DNA of 64,000 nt from Tabrizicola fusiformis (lineage in GTDB: Bacteria > Pseudomonadota > Alphaproteobacteria > Rhodobacterales > Rhodobacteraceae), in the NCBI RefSeq assembly GCF_013328815.1, contig NZ_JABUHN010000009.1:62001-126000 (forward strand), in the 5' to 3' direction. The position numbers and the translations under genes were made by a program. This document shows positions 18,200 to 27,040 of the stretch, one piece after another. A model generated the notes under the pieces. The model was not told where the DNA came from and did not search any database. It worked only from the letters and a program-made list of their open reading frames with translations. Position 1 is the first letter of the stretch; the number at the start of each line of letters is the position of its first letter.

Positions 18200-18574
18200 G
18201 TGTTTGCAGGGGTGGACTGGATTGCGGTGGCGGTGGGTGCGGTGCTGGCCTTTGGCGTGGGCTGGTTCTGGTATTCACCCAAAGGGTTTTACCCGGCATG
18301 GAGCGCTTCGGCCGGGGTGCAGCATCGGCGCGAAGACCCGATGGGGGCGGCGTTTGGCTCGCTCACGCTGGGACTGGTGCTGTATGCGGTCTTCGTGGGC
18401 GTGATGGTGGCGCGGGGAATGACGGGGCCGCTGATCCTTGGCATCGTGGCCTTCATCGTGATGGGCTATTCCAACAATGCTTTCAAGAAGCTGGGCGCCA
18501 CCAGCCGCAACATTGACGCCGGAAGCTGGGCCGTATCCGGCGCGCTGATGTTGCTGGCGCAATGGCTGATCTGA
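18200..18574 (+). CDS. DUF1761 family small membrane protein
   Basis: 124-aa integral membrane protein with four predicted hydrophobic segments. The family-typical start AVAVGAVLAFGVGWFWYSP is followed by GFYPAW, then GLVLYAVFVGVMVARGM, GPLILGIVAFIVMGYS, and a final SWAVSGALMLLAQWL. It starts at a GTG at 18200, with AGGAGGG at 18186-18192, 7 nt upstream. The function of DUF1761 is unknown. It is convergent with putA. Confidence 0.82.
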   Translation: MFAGVDWIAVAVGAVLAFGVGWFWYSPKGFYPAWSASAGVQHRREDPMGAAFGSLTLGLVLYAVFVGVMVARGMTGPLILGIVAFIVMGYSNNAFKKLGATSRNIDAGSWAVSGALMLLAQWLI

Positions 18575-18588
18575 CAGGATAGAGCGCG

Positions 18589-18608
18589 GAGGGGCGCGTT
18601 GGCCCCTC
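18589..18608. terminator. Bidirectional hairpin between the DUF1761 gene and putA
   Basis: GAGGGGC at 18589-18595 pairs with GCCCCTC at 18602-18608 in the 42-bp gap between two convergent stops. Confidence 0.55.
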
Positions 18609-18616
18609 TGCCCGGC

Positions 18617-21600
18617 TCAGGCGGCGCCCACCTCGGCCAGAAGCTGCGCATTGCCACCCGAAGCGGTGGTGTCGATGCAGACATGCCGTTCAAGCAGCAC
18701 ATGCGCGGTGTCGGGCCGGTCGGTGATCAGCGGCAGGATCGGGCCTTTGCGCCCGGCCAGCGCCCGGGCCCGGGCCCGGGCGCCTTCGGCATCGCCCCAC
18801 CAGAGCGCACCGCCAAACCCGTCGAGCCGCGCAAGGGCCAAGGGCGCCAGCCCCGGCGCCTCAACCGCGCGGCCGCCAAGGGCGCGCACCGCCTCGGCCT
18901 GTGCCAGCGCCGCCTCTGGCGAGGGGCCAAGGCAAAGAAGGGGCAGGCGCGGCAGCGCGGTCAGCCGGTTCGATTCGCCGGTCGGACCGGGCAGCACCCG
19001 CGCCTCGGGCATGGCTGCGGGCAGCGCAAGGCGCAGGGCAGTCGCCACCTCGGCCTCGGGCATCTCACGGCTGTCGGGGGCGGTTGCGGGGGCTGCGTTG
19101 CGGGTGAAACGGGGCAGGTAATCGGGGCCGCCCGCCTTGGGCCCGGTGCCGGAAAGACCTTCACCGCCAAAGGGTTGGCTGCCCACAACCGCGCCGATCT
19201 GGTTGCGGTTGACATAGATGTTGCCGACATGGGCGGCATCCACCACCGCCTGCACCCGGTCATCAATGCGGGTATGCAGGCCAAGGGTAAGCCCATAGCC
19301 GGTGGCGTTGATCGCGCCGACCACGGCGTCAATCTCGCCCGCCCTGAAGGTGGCGATGTGCAGCACGGGGCCGAAGATCTCACGCGGCATGTCTTCGATG
19401 CCTTTGACGCGGATCACGGTGGGGGCGATGAAATGGCCGGCCTTGGGCGCCGCCATTTCCTGCATCACCCGGCCCTCGGCCCGGGCGGCGGCGATGTAAT
19501 CGGCGATGCCCTGCTGCGCCTCGGCGTCGATCACCGGGCCGATGTCGGTGAAAAGGTCGGCCGGATCGCCCAAGGCCAGTTCCGCCATGGCGCCGAACAG
19601 CATTTCGGTAACGGTTTCGGCAACGTCTTCCTGCACATAGAGGCAGCGCAGCGCCGAACAGCGTTGCCCCGCCGACTGGAAGCTGGAGCCGAGGATGTCG
19701 CGCACCGCCTGTTCGGGCAGGGCGGTGCTGTCCACGATCATCGCGTTCAGCCCGCCGGTTTCGGCAATCAGCGGTGCGGAGGGGTCAAGGTGTTCGGTCA
19801 TTGCGCGGCGGATCAGCAGGGCGGTTTCGGTCGATCCGGTGAAGGCCACGCCTTTCACCCGCGCATCGCGGGTCAGGGCGGCGCCCACCTGCCCGTCGCC
19901 GGGCAGGAGTTGCAGCGCCGTGGCGGGCACCCCGGCCTGATGCAACAGACGCACGGCAAAGGCGGCAATCAGCGGCGTCTGTTCCGCCGGTTTGGCCAGC
20001 ACGGCGTTTCCGGCGGCCAGCGCGGCGCCGATCTGGCCCGAGAAGATCGCCAGTGGGAAGTTCCATGGGCTGATGCAGGCAAAGACCCCGCGCGCCGGAT
20101 AGGGTTGGGCGGCGCCGGTGGCGTAATAGCGCAGGAAGTCCACCGCCTCGCGCAGTTCGGCCACGGCATCGGCCAGCGTCTTGCCCGCCTCGCGCGCCAG
20201 AAGGGCGAAGATTTCGCCGAAATGCGCCTCATAGAGGTCGGCGGCGCGGTTCAGCACCTCAGCCCGGATCGCCGGTTCGGCGGCCCAGGGTTCGGCCAGC
20301 CGCAGGGCGGTATCGACATCGGCGGTGCTGGCAAGGGTGACATGGCCGACCGGGGCGCCGGTGGCCGGGTTGGCCACGGCCAGACGCGCGCCGCCCGCCA
20401 TGCGGCCCGCAAGCATCGGCTGCGCCTCGAACGGGGGGGCCATATGGGGGGCGCGGGCGGCCTCGATCCGGGCGAGATCGCCCGTGTCGGTCAGGTCGAA
20501 GCCCGCCGAATTGCGCCGCCCGGGGAACAGGTCCGGCGCGGTCAGGATCGCCGGATTGGCCAGCGATTCCATGCCTTCAAGCGCGGTCAGCGGGCAGGCG
20601 GCCACACGCTCGGCGGGCACATCCTCGTCCACGATCTGGTTCACGAAGCTGGAGTTGGCGCCGTTTTCCAACAGCCGCCGCACCAGATAGGCCAGAAGGT
20701 CACGATGCGCGCCCACAGGCGCATAGATGCGGCAGCGGGTGCCGCGGTCGGCCAGCACGATGTCATGCAGGCGTTCACCCATGCCATGCAGGCGCTGAAA
20801 CTCAAAATCGCGCAGGGGAATGCCGGTTTGTTCGGCCATATCCAGAATGGCGGCGACGGTATGGGCGTTATGGCCGGCGAATTGCGGATAGATGCGGTCG
20901 GTCATGCCCAGAAGCTTGCGCGCATTAGCGATATAGCTGGCATCGGTGGCCTGTTTGCGGGTGAAGACCGGGAAAGAGGCCAGGCCCAGCACCTGCGCCC
21001 GCTTCACCTCGGCGTCCCAATAGGCGCCTTTCACCAGCCGGACCATGATCTTGCGGTCCAGCCGCACCGACAGGCCGTAAAGCCAGTCCAGCACGGCGCC
21101 CGCACGGCGGCCATACGCCTGCACCACCACGCCGAACCCGTCCCAGCCCTTCAGCGCCGGGTCCGAGAGTGTGGCCTCGATCACCTCAAGCGAGAGGGCC
21201 AGACGGTCGGCTTCTTCGGCGTCGATGTTGAAGCCAAGGCCGGCGGCGCGCGCCAGACCGGCCAGCGCGCGGACGCGGGGCACCAGTTCCTCCATCACGC
21301 GGGCGCGTTTGGCGACCTCATAGCGGGGATGCAGGGCCGAGAGTTTCACCGAAATCCCGGGATTGCTGCGGATGTCGCCCTTGTCGGCGGCGGCGGCGAT
21401 TGCGGTGATCGCCTTGGAATAGGAGAGGTGATAGCGGCGGGCATCCGCCTCGGTCCGCGCGGCCTCGCCCAGCATGTCATAGCTGTAGGTGTAGCCTTTG
21501 GCTTCCAGTTCCCGGGCGCGTTTCATCGCGGATTCAATGGTTTCGCCCAGCACGAACTGGCGGCCCATTTCCTTCATCGCGCGGGTGACGGCGGTGCGGA

Positions 21601-22066
21601 TCACCGGCTCTCCCAACCGTTTCATCGCGGCGCGCAGATGGCCGACCACCCCCGGCTCGCGGTCTTCCAGCACCTTGCCCGTCAGCATCAGCGCCCAGGT
21701 TGAGGCGTTGACGAGGGACGAGGCGGAGCGGCCAAGGTGGCGACCCCAGTCGGAGGGCGCGATCTTGTCTTCGATCAGCGCATCCATGGTTTCGGCATCG
21801 GGCACCCGCAGAAGCGCCTCGGCCAGACACATCAGCGCGATACCCTCTTCGGTCGAAAGCCCGTATTCGGCAAGGAAGACCTCCATCAGCCCGGGCTTTA
21901 CGCTGGCGCGGATGCGGCGGACCAGATCGGCGCCGGACGTTGCGATGCGGGTGCGATCCTCGGCCGAAAGCCCGGCCTCGGCGATCAGGGTGCGGATCAA
22001 TGCGGCCTCATCGGCAAGCGACTGATGGTCGATGATGTCCCAGGCCGATGTCATGTCGCGGATCAT
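18617..22066 (-). CDS. putA: Bifunctional proline dehydrogenase / L-glutamate gamma-semialdehyde dehydrogenase
   Basis: 1149-aa enzyme oxidising proline to glutamate. The FAD-dependent proline dehydrogenase barrel includes NPGISVKLSALHPRYEVAKR, GWDGFGVVVQAYGRRAG and MVRLVKGAYWDAEVKR. The NAD-dependent aldehyde dehydrogenase half starts near residue 500: ISPWNFPLAIFSGQIGAAL, FTGSTETALLIR, ETGGLNAMIVDST (general base Glu) and SAGQRCSALRCLYVQ (catalytic Cys). It lacks the N-terminal ribbon-helix-helix DNA-binding domain of enterobacterial PutA (about 1320 aa), fitting control by the divergent Lrp-type PutR. The start at 22066 has GGGGAAG upstream. Confidence 0.96.
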   Translation of the reverse strand: MIRDMTSAWDIIDHQSLADEAALIRTLIAEAGLSAEDRTRIATSGADLVRRIRASVKPGLMEVFLAEYGLSTEEGIALMCLAEALLRVPDAETMDALIEDKIAPSDWGRHLGRSASSLVNASTWALMLTGKVLEDREPGVVGHLRAAMKRLGEPVIRTAVTRAMKEMGRQFVLGETIESAMKRARELEAKGYTYSYDMLGEAARTEADARRYHLSYSKAITAIAAAADKGDIRSNPGISVKLSALHPRYEVAKRARVMEELVPRVRALAGLARAAGLGFNIDAEEADRLALSLEVIEATLSDPALKGWDGFGVVVQAYGRRAGAVLDWLYGLSVRLDRKIMVRLVKGAYWDAEVKRAQVLGLASFPVFTRKQATDASYIANARKLLGMTDRIYPQFAGHNAHTVAAILDMAEQTGIPLRDFEFQRLHGMGERLHDIVLADRGTRCRIYAPVGAHRDLLAYLVRRLLENGANSSFVNQIVDEDVPAERVAACPLTALEGMESLANPAILTAPDLFPGRRNSAGFDLTDTGDLARIEAARAPHMAPPFEAQPMLAGRMAGGARLAVANPATGAPVGHVTLASTADVDTALRLAEPWAAEPAIRAEVLNRAADLYEAHFGEIFALLAREAGKTLADAVAELREAVDFLRYYATGAAQPYPARGVFACISPWNFPLAIFSGQIGAALAAGNAVLAKPAEQTPLIAAFAVRLLHQAGVPATALQLLPGDGQVGAALTRDARVKGVAFTGSTETALLIRRAMTEHLDPSAPLIAETGGLNAMIVDSTALPEQAVRDILGSSFQSAGQRCSALRCLYVQEDVAETVTEMLFGAMAELALGDPADLFTDIGPVIDAEAQQGIADYIAAARAEGRVMQEMAAPKAGHFIAPTVIRVKGIEDMPREIFGPVLHIATFRAGEIDAVVGAINATGYGLTLGLHTRIDDRVQAVVDAAHVGNIYVNRNQIGAVVGSQPFGGEGLSGTGPKAGGPDYLPRFTRNAAPATAPDSREMPEAEVATALRLALPAAMPEARVLPGPTGESNRLTALPRLPLLCLGPSPEAALAQAEAVRALGGRAVEAPGLAPLALARLDGFGGALWWGDAEGARARARALAGRKGPILPLITDRPDTAHVLLERHVCIDTTASGGNAQLLAEVGAA

Positions 22067-22179
22067 GGTGCTTCCCCTGCTGCTTTGGCCCATGATACAG
22101 GCAATGATGCAGGCTGTTTTCCCGTTCTTGCCAGTTTCTGCGGGCGGATCGGCTGAAATTTTGCGGAAAGGCGGGCCGA
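22067..22179. promoter_or_regulatory. putA/putR divergent control region
   Basis: 113 bp between divergent starts, the expected binding region for PutR. A loose TTTC...GAAA symmetry surrounds GCGGGCGGATCGGC at about 22136-22159, but no confident operator or -35/-10 pair is apparent. Confidence 0.4.
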
Positions 22180-22635
22180 ATGGATCGGATTGAGATGGAT
22201 GGTTTCGACCGGGCGATCCTGCGGGAATTGTCGGTTGACGGCAGGGTCAGCGCCACCGAACTGGCGCGGCGGATCGGGCTGTCGAAATCGCCGGTGCAGA
22301 CCCGGCTGAAACGGCTGGAAGAGGCCGGGGTGATCACCGGCTACCGCGCGATTCTGGACCCGATCCGCATGGGGCAGGCCCATGTCGCCTTTGTCGAGGT
22401 GCGGCTGTCGGACACCCGCGAGGCGGCGTTGCAGGCGTTCAACCGCGCCGTGCTGGCGGTGCCGGAGATTGAGCAATGCCACATGATTGCCAGCCGCTTT
22501 GACTATCTTCTGAAAGTGCGAACCTCGGACATTCAGGATTACCGCCGCGTGCTGGCCGAGCGGATCAGCGCCCTGCCCCATGTCGCCGCCACCTCGACCT
22601 ATGTGGCGATGGAGGCGGTCAAGGAGGTGGTCTGA
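22180..22635 (+). CDS. putR: Lrp/AsnC-family regulator of proline utilisation
   Basis: 151-aa Lrp-type regulator. The N-terminal helix-turn-helix is DGRVSATELARRIGLSKSPV followed by QTRLKRLEEAGVITGYRA. The C-terminal RAM effector domain contains HVAFVEVRLSD, IEQCHMIASRFDYLLKVRT and the terminal LPHVAATSTYVAMEAVKEVV. In Rhodobacter capsulatus and agrobacteria, Lrp-like PutR activates the divergent putA in response to proline; the same arrangement here supports that role. The start is an ATG 113 bp from putA. Confidence 0.93.
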   Translation: MDRIEMDGFDRAILRELSVDGRVSATELARRIGLSKSPVQTRLKRLEEAGVITGYRAILDPIRMGQAHVAFVEVRLSDTREAALQAFNRAVLAVPEIEQCHMIASRFDYLLKVRTSDIQDYRRVLAERISALPHVAATSTYVAMEAVKEVV

Positions 22636-22735
22636 GCGCGCAAGTCAGGCATTCCAGACTTACCCTTGCAAAATCATAGCGCGAGAAATGCAGAGCCATC
22701 CACAAGGAATGGTTGAACTCATACAGAGATTTACC

Positions 22736-23029
22736 ATGAAATCGCTTTTTACTGCCTGCGCGCTGGGTCTTTTTTTTGCAACCGCCGCTGTCGCCGGCCC
22801 CGACAGCCCGACCTTCACCGCCCATGAGGTGCAGTGCAAGGGTCGGGACTGCTGGGCGGCCGTCGTCAATGATGACGGCTTTGGCGTGATCGTCGAAGGC
22901 AAGGGCCGGCGCGCCACACGCAAGGCCGCCGAAGCCAAGGCCGAAGAGCTGAACGCTTCGGGGGGCGAGGGCTCTTTCGCCGATCCCTGCTTTCAGAACC
23001 CCGAAACCTGTGGCGGGCTGGCGGGCTGA
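22736..23029 (+). CDS. Small secreted Cys-containing protein, unknown function
   Basis: 97-aa protein. The signal peptide MKSLFTACALGLFFATAAVAG ends with AVA-G cleavage, leaving a mature protein of about 76 residues. It has two closely spaced cysteine pairs, CKGRDC and CFQNPETC, which could form disulfides in the periplasm. Between them, GRRATRKAAEAKAEELNAS looks like a charged helix. I recognise no family. The gap from putR is 100 bp. An ORF continuing upstream to 22580 is not needed because the signal peptide marks the start. Confidence 0.7.
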   Translation: MKSLFTACALGLFFATAAVAGPDSPTFTAHEVQCKGRDCWAAVVNDDGFGVIVEGKGRRATRKAAEAKAEELNASGGEGSFADPCFQNPETCGGLAG

Positions 23030-23067
23030 GGCACGGGCGGCAGCTTGCGTTTGCGCTCCGCCGTCTC

Positions 23068-23151
23068 TGGTGCCCGCGGCGAGACTTGAACTCGCACACC
23101 CGAAGGCTAGGGATTTTAAGTCCCCTGTGTCTACCGTTCCACCACGCGGGC
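23068..23151 (-). tRNA. tRNA-Leu (anticodon UAA)
   Basis: On the minus strand the sequence starts GCCCGCG and ends CGCGGGC-A-CCA, a 7-bp acceptor with encoded CCA. The anticodon arm GGGGA-CUUAAAA-UCCCU gives anticodon UAA. The T arm is GCGAG-UUCAAGU-CUCGC. A long variable arm lies between, as in class II tRNAs, consistent with leucine. Length is 84 nt. Confidence 0.95.
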
Positions 23152-23200
23152 CAGAGGCGGCACCTTAGGGCCGGGGCGCGGCGGCGGCAAGCGGGCGCGG

Positions 23201-23776
23201 TCAGGTGGGTGGGGCGGCCAGCAGGCGGTGGACCAGTTCAAAGCTGTTTCGCACCATCAGCTTGCGGACCATGTTGGCGCGATGCACCTCGACCGTGCGG
23301 GGCGAACATTCCAGCGCCAGCGCGATTTCCTTACTGGTAAAGCCGTTGACCAGATAGCGCGCCACCCGCTTTTCCGCCGGGGTAAGCTGGTTGGCCGGGC
23401 CAGCGCCGCTTTCCAGCGGGCGATAGGTCCAGATCGCCAGCCGCTGCGGGTCGTCGCGGTCCAGCGCCGCCCCCCGCCCCTCCATCCAGACCACCTGCCC
23501 ATCCTTGCGGCGCATGAAGCGTTCGTCATGATAGACCGGCTGATCCTGCATCGCCTTGCGGGCACGGGCGCCGATCACCTCGTAATCGGTCTGGCCGGGG
23601 TAAAGCATCCGCACCGACTGCCCCTCCACCTCGCGCGGGGTCCAGCCGAAGACCGCCTCCACCCGCAGGCTGGCATGCAGGATGATGCGGTCGGCCAGGA
23701 TCAGCGTGGCATCGGGGGCGTTCTGAAACGCCAGCCGCTCAAGATCGCGGGCGCGGGAGGGGGGTGCGGGGGGCAT
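23201..23776 (-). CDS. PAS domain - LuxR-type HTH transcriptional regulator
   Basis: 191-aa regulator. An N-terminal PAS domain (about residues 10-115) includes NAPDATLILADRIILHAS, AVFGWTPREVEGQSVRML and ERFMRRKDGQVVWMEGRG. It is followed by a GerE/LuxR helix-turn-helix, LTPAEKRVARYLVNGFTSKE then CSPRTVEVHRANMVRKL. It has no receiver domain, so it is probably a one-component sensor. It is divergent from scoAB, with a 7-bp-arm palindrome 17 bp upstream of its own start, suggesting autoregulation and control of scoAB. The ligand is unknown. Confidence 0.88.
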   Translation of the reverse strand: MPPAPPSRARDLERLAFQNAPDATLILADRIILHASLRVEAVFGWTPREVEGQSVRMLYPGQTDYEVIGARARKAMQDQPVYHDERFMRRKDGQVVWMEGRGAALDRDDPQRLAIWTYRPLESGAGPANQLTPAEKRVARYLVNGFTSKEIALALECSPRTVEVHRANMVRKLMVRNSFELVHRLLAAPPT

Positions 23777-23792
23777 GGGCGCTCCGGCAGGC

Positions 23793-23810
23793 TACTTAGG
23801 CATCTAAGTA
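23793..23810. promoter_or_regulatory. Candidate operator TACTTAG-gcat-CTAAGTA
   Basis: Perfect inverted repeat with 7-bp arms and a 4-nt spacer. It is AT-rich in a GC-rich region and sits between the divergent PAS-LuxR gene and scoA. LuxR/NarL-type HTH dimers bind sites of about this size. The assignment rests on position and symmetry only. Confidence 0.55.
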
Positions 23811-23921
23811 TTCTTACGGATGGTCGCGGCAAGGGCAATCTTTCAGGATCACCGCATCCGAAAACCCGGTCGGGGGGCGTTCCCCGCAATGGGTGTAGCA
23901 AGGTTCGGGCGGAGGGAACCG

Positions 23922-24623
23922 ATGAAGAAAATCTATCCGAATGCCGCGGCGGCGCTTGATGGCCTGCTGTTTGACGGCATGACGATTGCCGCCGGGGGCT
24001 TTGGCCTCTGCGGCATTCCGGAATTGCTGATTGCGGCGATCAGGGACGCCGGCACCAAGGATCTGACCATTGCCTCGAACAATGCGGGCGTGGACGGGTT
24101 TGGTCTGGGCGTGCTGCTGGCGACACGGCAGGTGAAGAAGATGATCTCCTCTTATGTGGGCGAGAATGCCGAATTCATGCGGCAATACCTGTCGGGCGAG
24201 CTGGAGCTGGAGTTCAACCCGCAAGGCACGCTGGCCGAACGGCTGCGCGCCGGGGGGGCGGGGATTCCCGGCTTTTACACCAAGACCGGCGTCGGCACGG
24301 TGATTGCCGAGGGCAAGGAGGTGAAGAATTTCAACGGGCAGGATTACATCCTTGAAACCGGGATCGTCACCGACATCTCGATCGTCAAGGCGTGGAAGGC
24401 CGATCCCTCGGGCAACCTGATCTTCCGCAAGACCGCCCGCAACTTCAACCCGCCCGCCGCGACCGCAGGCCGGGTCTGCATCGCGGAGGTCGAGGAGATC
24501 GTGCCGCTGGGCAGCCTTGACCCCGACCACATCCACCTGCCGGGGATCTATGTGCATCGCCTGATTCAGGGCGACCACGAAAAACGCATCGAACAGCGGA
24601 CTGTCCGCAAGCGGGAGGTTTGA
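23922..24623 (+). CDS. scoA: 3-oxoacid CoA-transferase subunit A
   Basis: 233-aa alpha subunit of a succinyl-CoA:acetoacetate (3-oxoacid) CoA-transferase. The glycine-rich CoA loop is [20 protein letters not shown]. Other typical segments are [35 protein letters not shown] and [15 protein letters not shown]. The start has GGAGGGAACC upstream. scoB begins 3 bp after the stop. The pair moves CoA between succinate and acetoacetate in ketone-body and PHB carbon use. Confidence 0.94.
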   Translation: MKKIYPNAAAALDGLLFDGMTIAAGGFGLCGIPELLIAAIRDAGTKDLTIASNNAGVDGFGLGVLLATRQVKKMISSYVGENAEFMRQYLSGELELEFNPQGTLAERLRAGGAGIPGFYTKTGVGTVIAEGKEVKNFNGQDYILETGIVTDISIVKAWKADPSGNLIFRKTARNFNPPAATAGRVCIAEVEEIVPLGSLDPDHIHLPGIYVHRLIQGDHEKRIEQRTVRKREV

Positions 24624-24626
24624 GCC

Positions 24627-25253
24627 ATGTGGGACCGCAACCAGATCGCCGCGCGGGCGGCGCAGGAATTGCAGGACGGCACCTATGTCAACCTTGGCAT
24701 CGGGATTCCGACGCTGGTGTCGAATTACATCCCCGAGGGCGTGAATGTGACGCTGCAATCGGAAAACGGCATGTTGGGCATGGGCCCCTTCCCCTTTGAG
24801 GGCGATGAGGATGCCGACCTGATCAATGCCGGCAAGCAGACCATCACCGAACTGCCGCAGACCGCCTATTTCGATTCTGCGCAGTCTTTCGCCATGATCC
24901 GTGGCGGCAAGATTGCCATGGCGATTCTGGGCGCGATGGAAGTGGCCGAGAATGGCGATCTGGCGAACTGGATGATTCCGGGCAAGCTGGTCAAGGGCAT
25001 GGGCGGCGCGATGGACCTTGTGGCGGGGGTTGGCCGCGTGGTGGTGGTGATGGACCACACCAGCAAGCATGGCGAGAGCAAGGTGCTGAAATCCTGCACC
25101 CTGCCGCTGACGGGCAAGGCGGTGGTGAACCGCATCATCACCAATCTGGGCGTGCTGGATGTGGTGCCGGGCGGCCTGAAGATCGTGCAGATTGCCGATG
25201 GCGTGACCGAGGCCGAGTTGCGGGCCGCAACGGAGGCCACAATCGTTGACTGA
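24627..25253 (+). CDS. scoB: 3-oxoacid CoA-transferase subunit B
   Basis: 208-aa beta subunit. The catalytic glutamate lies in [14 protein letters not shown], where the family forms a glutamyl-CoA thioester. [19 protein letters not shown] and [20 protein letters not shown] are conserved. It follows scoA directly, and its 3' end overlaps the start of the small GNAT gene, so all three are probably co-translated. Confidence 0.95.
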   Translation: MWDRNQIAARAAQELQDGTYVNLGIGIPTLVSNYIPEGVNVTLQSENGMLGMGPFPFEGDEDADLINAGKQTITELPQTAYFDSAQSFAMIRGGKIAMAILGAMEVAENGDLANWMIPGKLVKGMGGAMDLVAGVGRVVVVMDHTSKHGESKVLKSCTLPLTGKAVVNRIITNLGVLDVVPGGLKIVQIADGVTEAELRAATEATIVD

Positions 25254-25530
25254 GATCGTCAAGGAACTGAACGGCCACAAGGGCCGCTATGTGCTGCGCC
25301 GCAATGGCGAAGAGGCGGAGGTGACCTTTTCGGTCACCTCTCCGACGCTGATCATCGCCGACCATACCGGCGTGCCCGACAGTTTTCGTGGCACGGGCGC
25401 CGGGCTGGCGCTGGTCGAGGCGATGGTGGCGGATGCGCGGGCCAGCGGCTTCAAGATCATGCCGCTGTGCCCCTTCGTGAATGCGCAACGCAAGAAACAT
25501 CCCGAATGGGCGGATGCCTTTTCAGTCTGA
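25246..25530 (+). CDS. Small GNAT-like N-acetyltransferase (YjdJ type)
   Basis: 94-aa minimal acetyltransferase-like protein. [20 protein letters not shown] corresponds to the acetyl-CoA loop, normally (Q/R)-x-x-G-x-G/A. The end [20 protein letters not shown] is typical of this short family. The start is probably the TTG at 25246 overlapping the scoB stop, with GGAGG 9 nt upstream; no ATG is available before the domain. The substrate is unknown. Confidence 0.78.
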   Translation: MTEIVKELNGHKGRYVLRRNGEEAEVTFSVTSPTLIIADHTGVPDSFRGTGAGLALVEAMVADARASGFKIMPLCPFVNAQRKKHPEWADAFSV

Positions 25531-25548
25531 GCCGCAGTCAGGCGGAAC

Positions 25549-25573
25549 GGGTCAGCCCTTGCCGGGCTGACCC
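25549..25573. terminator. Hairpin overlapping the end of the transglycosylase gene
   Basis: GGGTCAGCCC-ttgcc-GGGCTGACCC is a perfect 10-bp stem at the convergent junction with the GNAT gene. It includes the minus-strand stop codon at 25552-25554, so the last codons of that gene are part of the stem. Confidence 0.7.
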
Positions 25574-26445
25574 TTGTCATTTGCGGCACTGATCACCTTG
25601 AAGACGCAAGGGTCGGTCATCAGCTCGGGCGGGCTGAGGCAGAGGCCCTGCGCCACGGACCATGCCGCCAGCACCTTGGGCACATAATCGCGCGTCTCGG
25701 CATAGGGCGGCACGCCGTCATTCGCCTCGACCGCGCCTTCGCCGGCGTTATAGGCGGCCAGAACCATCAGCGGATCGCGGTTGAACCGCTTCATCAGCCA
25801 GTCGAGATAGGCGACCCCGCCCTTGATGTTCTGCGCCGGATCGGTGGAATCGGTGACGCCAAAGCGGGTTGCGGTGGCCGGGATAAGCTGCATCAGCCCC
25901 ACCGCCCCCGCGGATGAAACCGCCGCGGGCCGCCCAGCGCTTTCCACGCCGATCACCGCCAGCACCAATGCGGGCGACACCTCGGTTCCCAGTGTCGCCA
26001 GCAGGATATCCTTGCCATAGGTGTCGGCGATGTCCTGCATATGCTGCATCCGCGGCCCGGCCACCTGCGCGCCGCCCGGCCCCTGCGACAGCACCGCCAG
26101 CGCCAGCGGGAAACGCCCCGAGACCTGATCGCGCTGCGGCGGCACCTTGTCCCAGAACCAGCCATATTGGGCGCCGGGCGAGGGGACGGCGGCGGCGGCC
26201 CCCGCGGGCGCCGGCGTATCGGCGGGCGGCTCCACACCGTTGGGGTCAACCTTGGGCAAAGCGGCAAGGGCGCGGGCCTGTTCGGCAGGGTCGATCTGCA
26301 CCGTGATCCGCTTGCCCGGCAGCCCGGCGCCGACCTTGAGCCGCTTGAAAGTGAAACCGCCGTCACCGGACAGAGCTTCGCCCCCCGCCGCAAGCGGCAG
26401 GGCCAGAATCAAGGACGCCGAGATGATGCCTGCCAGTCTTCGCAT
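25552..26445 (-). CDS. Lytic transglycosylase (SLT domain) with signal peptide
   Basis: 297-aa periplasmic murein hydrolase of the goose-lysozyme-like SLT family. The signal peptide is MRRLAGIISASLILALPLAA. A Pro/Ala-rich linker covers about residues 68-92. The SLT domain starts near residue 145: LAVIGVESAGRPAAVSSAGA with catalytic Glu168, then VGLMQLIPATATRFGV, NIKGGVAYLDWLMKRF and VLAAYNAGEGAVEAN. It cleaves glycan strands without water. It lies next to the Tad pilus locus, but nothing in the sequence ties it to pilus assembly. Confidence 0.92.
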   Translation of the reverse strand: MRRLAGIISASLILALPLAAGGEALSGDGGFTFKRLKVGAGLPGKRITVQIDPAEQARALAALPKVDPNGVEPPADTPAPAGAAAAVPSPGAQYGWFWDKVPPQRDQVSGRFPLALAVLSQGPGGAQVAGPRMQHMQDIADTYGKDILLATLGTEVSPALVLAVIGVESAGRPAAVSSAGAVGLMQLIPATATRFGVTDSTDPAQNIKGGVAYLDWLMKRFNRDPLMVLAAYNAGEGAVEANDGVPPYAETRDYVPKVLAAWSVAQGLCLSPPELMTDPCVFKVISAANDKGQPGKG

Positions 26446-26669
26446 CGCGTTGGATGCCTGCTTCGCTTTTGTTGGGGGCAGTATGGGTGCAAAGGGGGTG
26501 CGAATCTACCCTGCGGCGGGCCGGACCCTGCGTTTTGGCCGCGATCTGGCCACAAAGCCACGCCTCTTTCCGGTGCGCATTCAGGTTTCGCAGAATTAAA
26601 TCCAGCCTTTTCCTATGGTTGCCAGAAAGATTACGAAAACGTGAATTTGGGCGGAAATGTCAGGGTGTC
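26446..26669. other. Intergenic region with no recognised gene
   Basis: This is the first 224 bp of the 354-bp gap before the first pilin. Short open frames run through it (for example 26454-26687) but have no family resemblance or ribosome site. It presumably holds the divergent promoters for the transglycosylase and pilin genes. I see no further structure. Confidence 0.4.
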
Positions 26670-26799
26670 TCCCAATCACAGCCATGAATCGCTGGCTTAT
26701 TGCTCTCAAGCCGAAGCGAAGGCGACCGGACCAGAGACCCGGCGCGGGAAACTTCGAAGCGGTGAAACCAGAGCAAAATGCAAACCAAGGGACTGAACC
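26670..26799 (+). promoter_or_regulatory. Conserved untranslated leader of pilin 1
   Basis: About 130 bp upstream of the first pilin are closely matched by 27144-27268 upstream of the second. A shared purine-rich core is CTCAAGCCGAAGCGAAGGC, followed by GCGGTGAAACCAGAGCAAAA near the start codon. The match is almost as strong as in the coding part, so the duplicated unit includes promoter and 5' leader. Confidence 0.6.
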
Positions 26800-27003
26800 A
26801 TGAAACTCCTGAACCTCTTCAAAGCCTTCAAGTCGGACGAATCGGGCGCCGTGACCGTTGACTGGGTTGTGCTGACCGCGGCCATCGTCGGCCTGGGCAT
26901 GGTGGTGATGACCACCGTTGGCGGCGGCATCGAAGATCTGGGCGACGATATCGTCACCGACCTGACTGATGGCTCGATCAACGGCTACGGCCCGAACAAC
27001 TGA
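26800..27003 (+). CDS. Flp-like type IVb pilin, copy 1
   Basis: 67-aa protein with a short basic leader MKLLNLFKAFKSDESG, then AVTVDWVVLTAAIVGLGMVV, a hydrophobic N-terminal helix, and an acidic tail ending GYGPNN. Class IVb Flp pilins are cut after Gly and carry Glu-Tyr at positions +5/+6 (for example G-ATAIEY). Here the same positions read G-AVTVDW, so Asp-Trp replaces Glu-Tyr. With cpaA prepilin peptidase and the whole Tad machine downstream, it is most likely a major pilin subunit. Ribosome site AAGGGA lies before the ATG. Confidence 0.8.
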   Translation: MKLLNLFKAFKSDESGAVTVDWVVLTAAIVGLGMVVMTTVGGGIEDLGDDIVTDLTDGSINGYGPNN

Positions 27004-27040
27004 TCGGCATCAGGCATCAGCCTGAACCAGTTTTCCGCAA

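Noticed and set aside
18599-21703. 1034-codon open frame on the plus strand opposite putA
   Set aside because: Low-complexity Gly/Ala/Arg/His composition typical of antisense frames in high-GC genes; PutA on the minus strand has full-length conserved motifs.
26454-26687. 77-codon open frame before the first pilin
   Set aside because: No ribosome site, odd composition, and it overlaps the conserved pilin leader.
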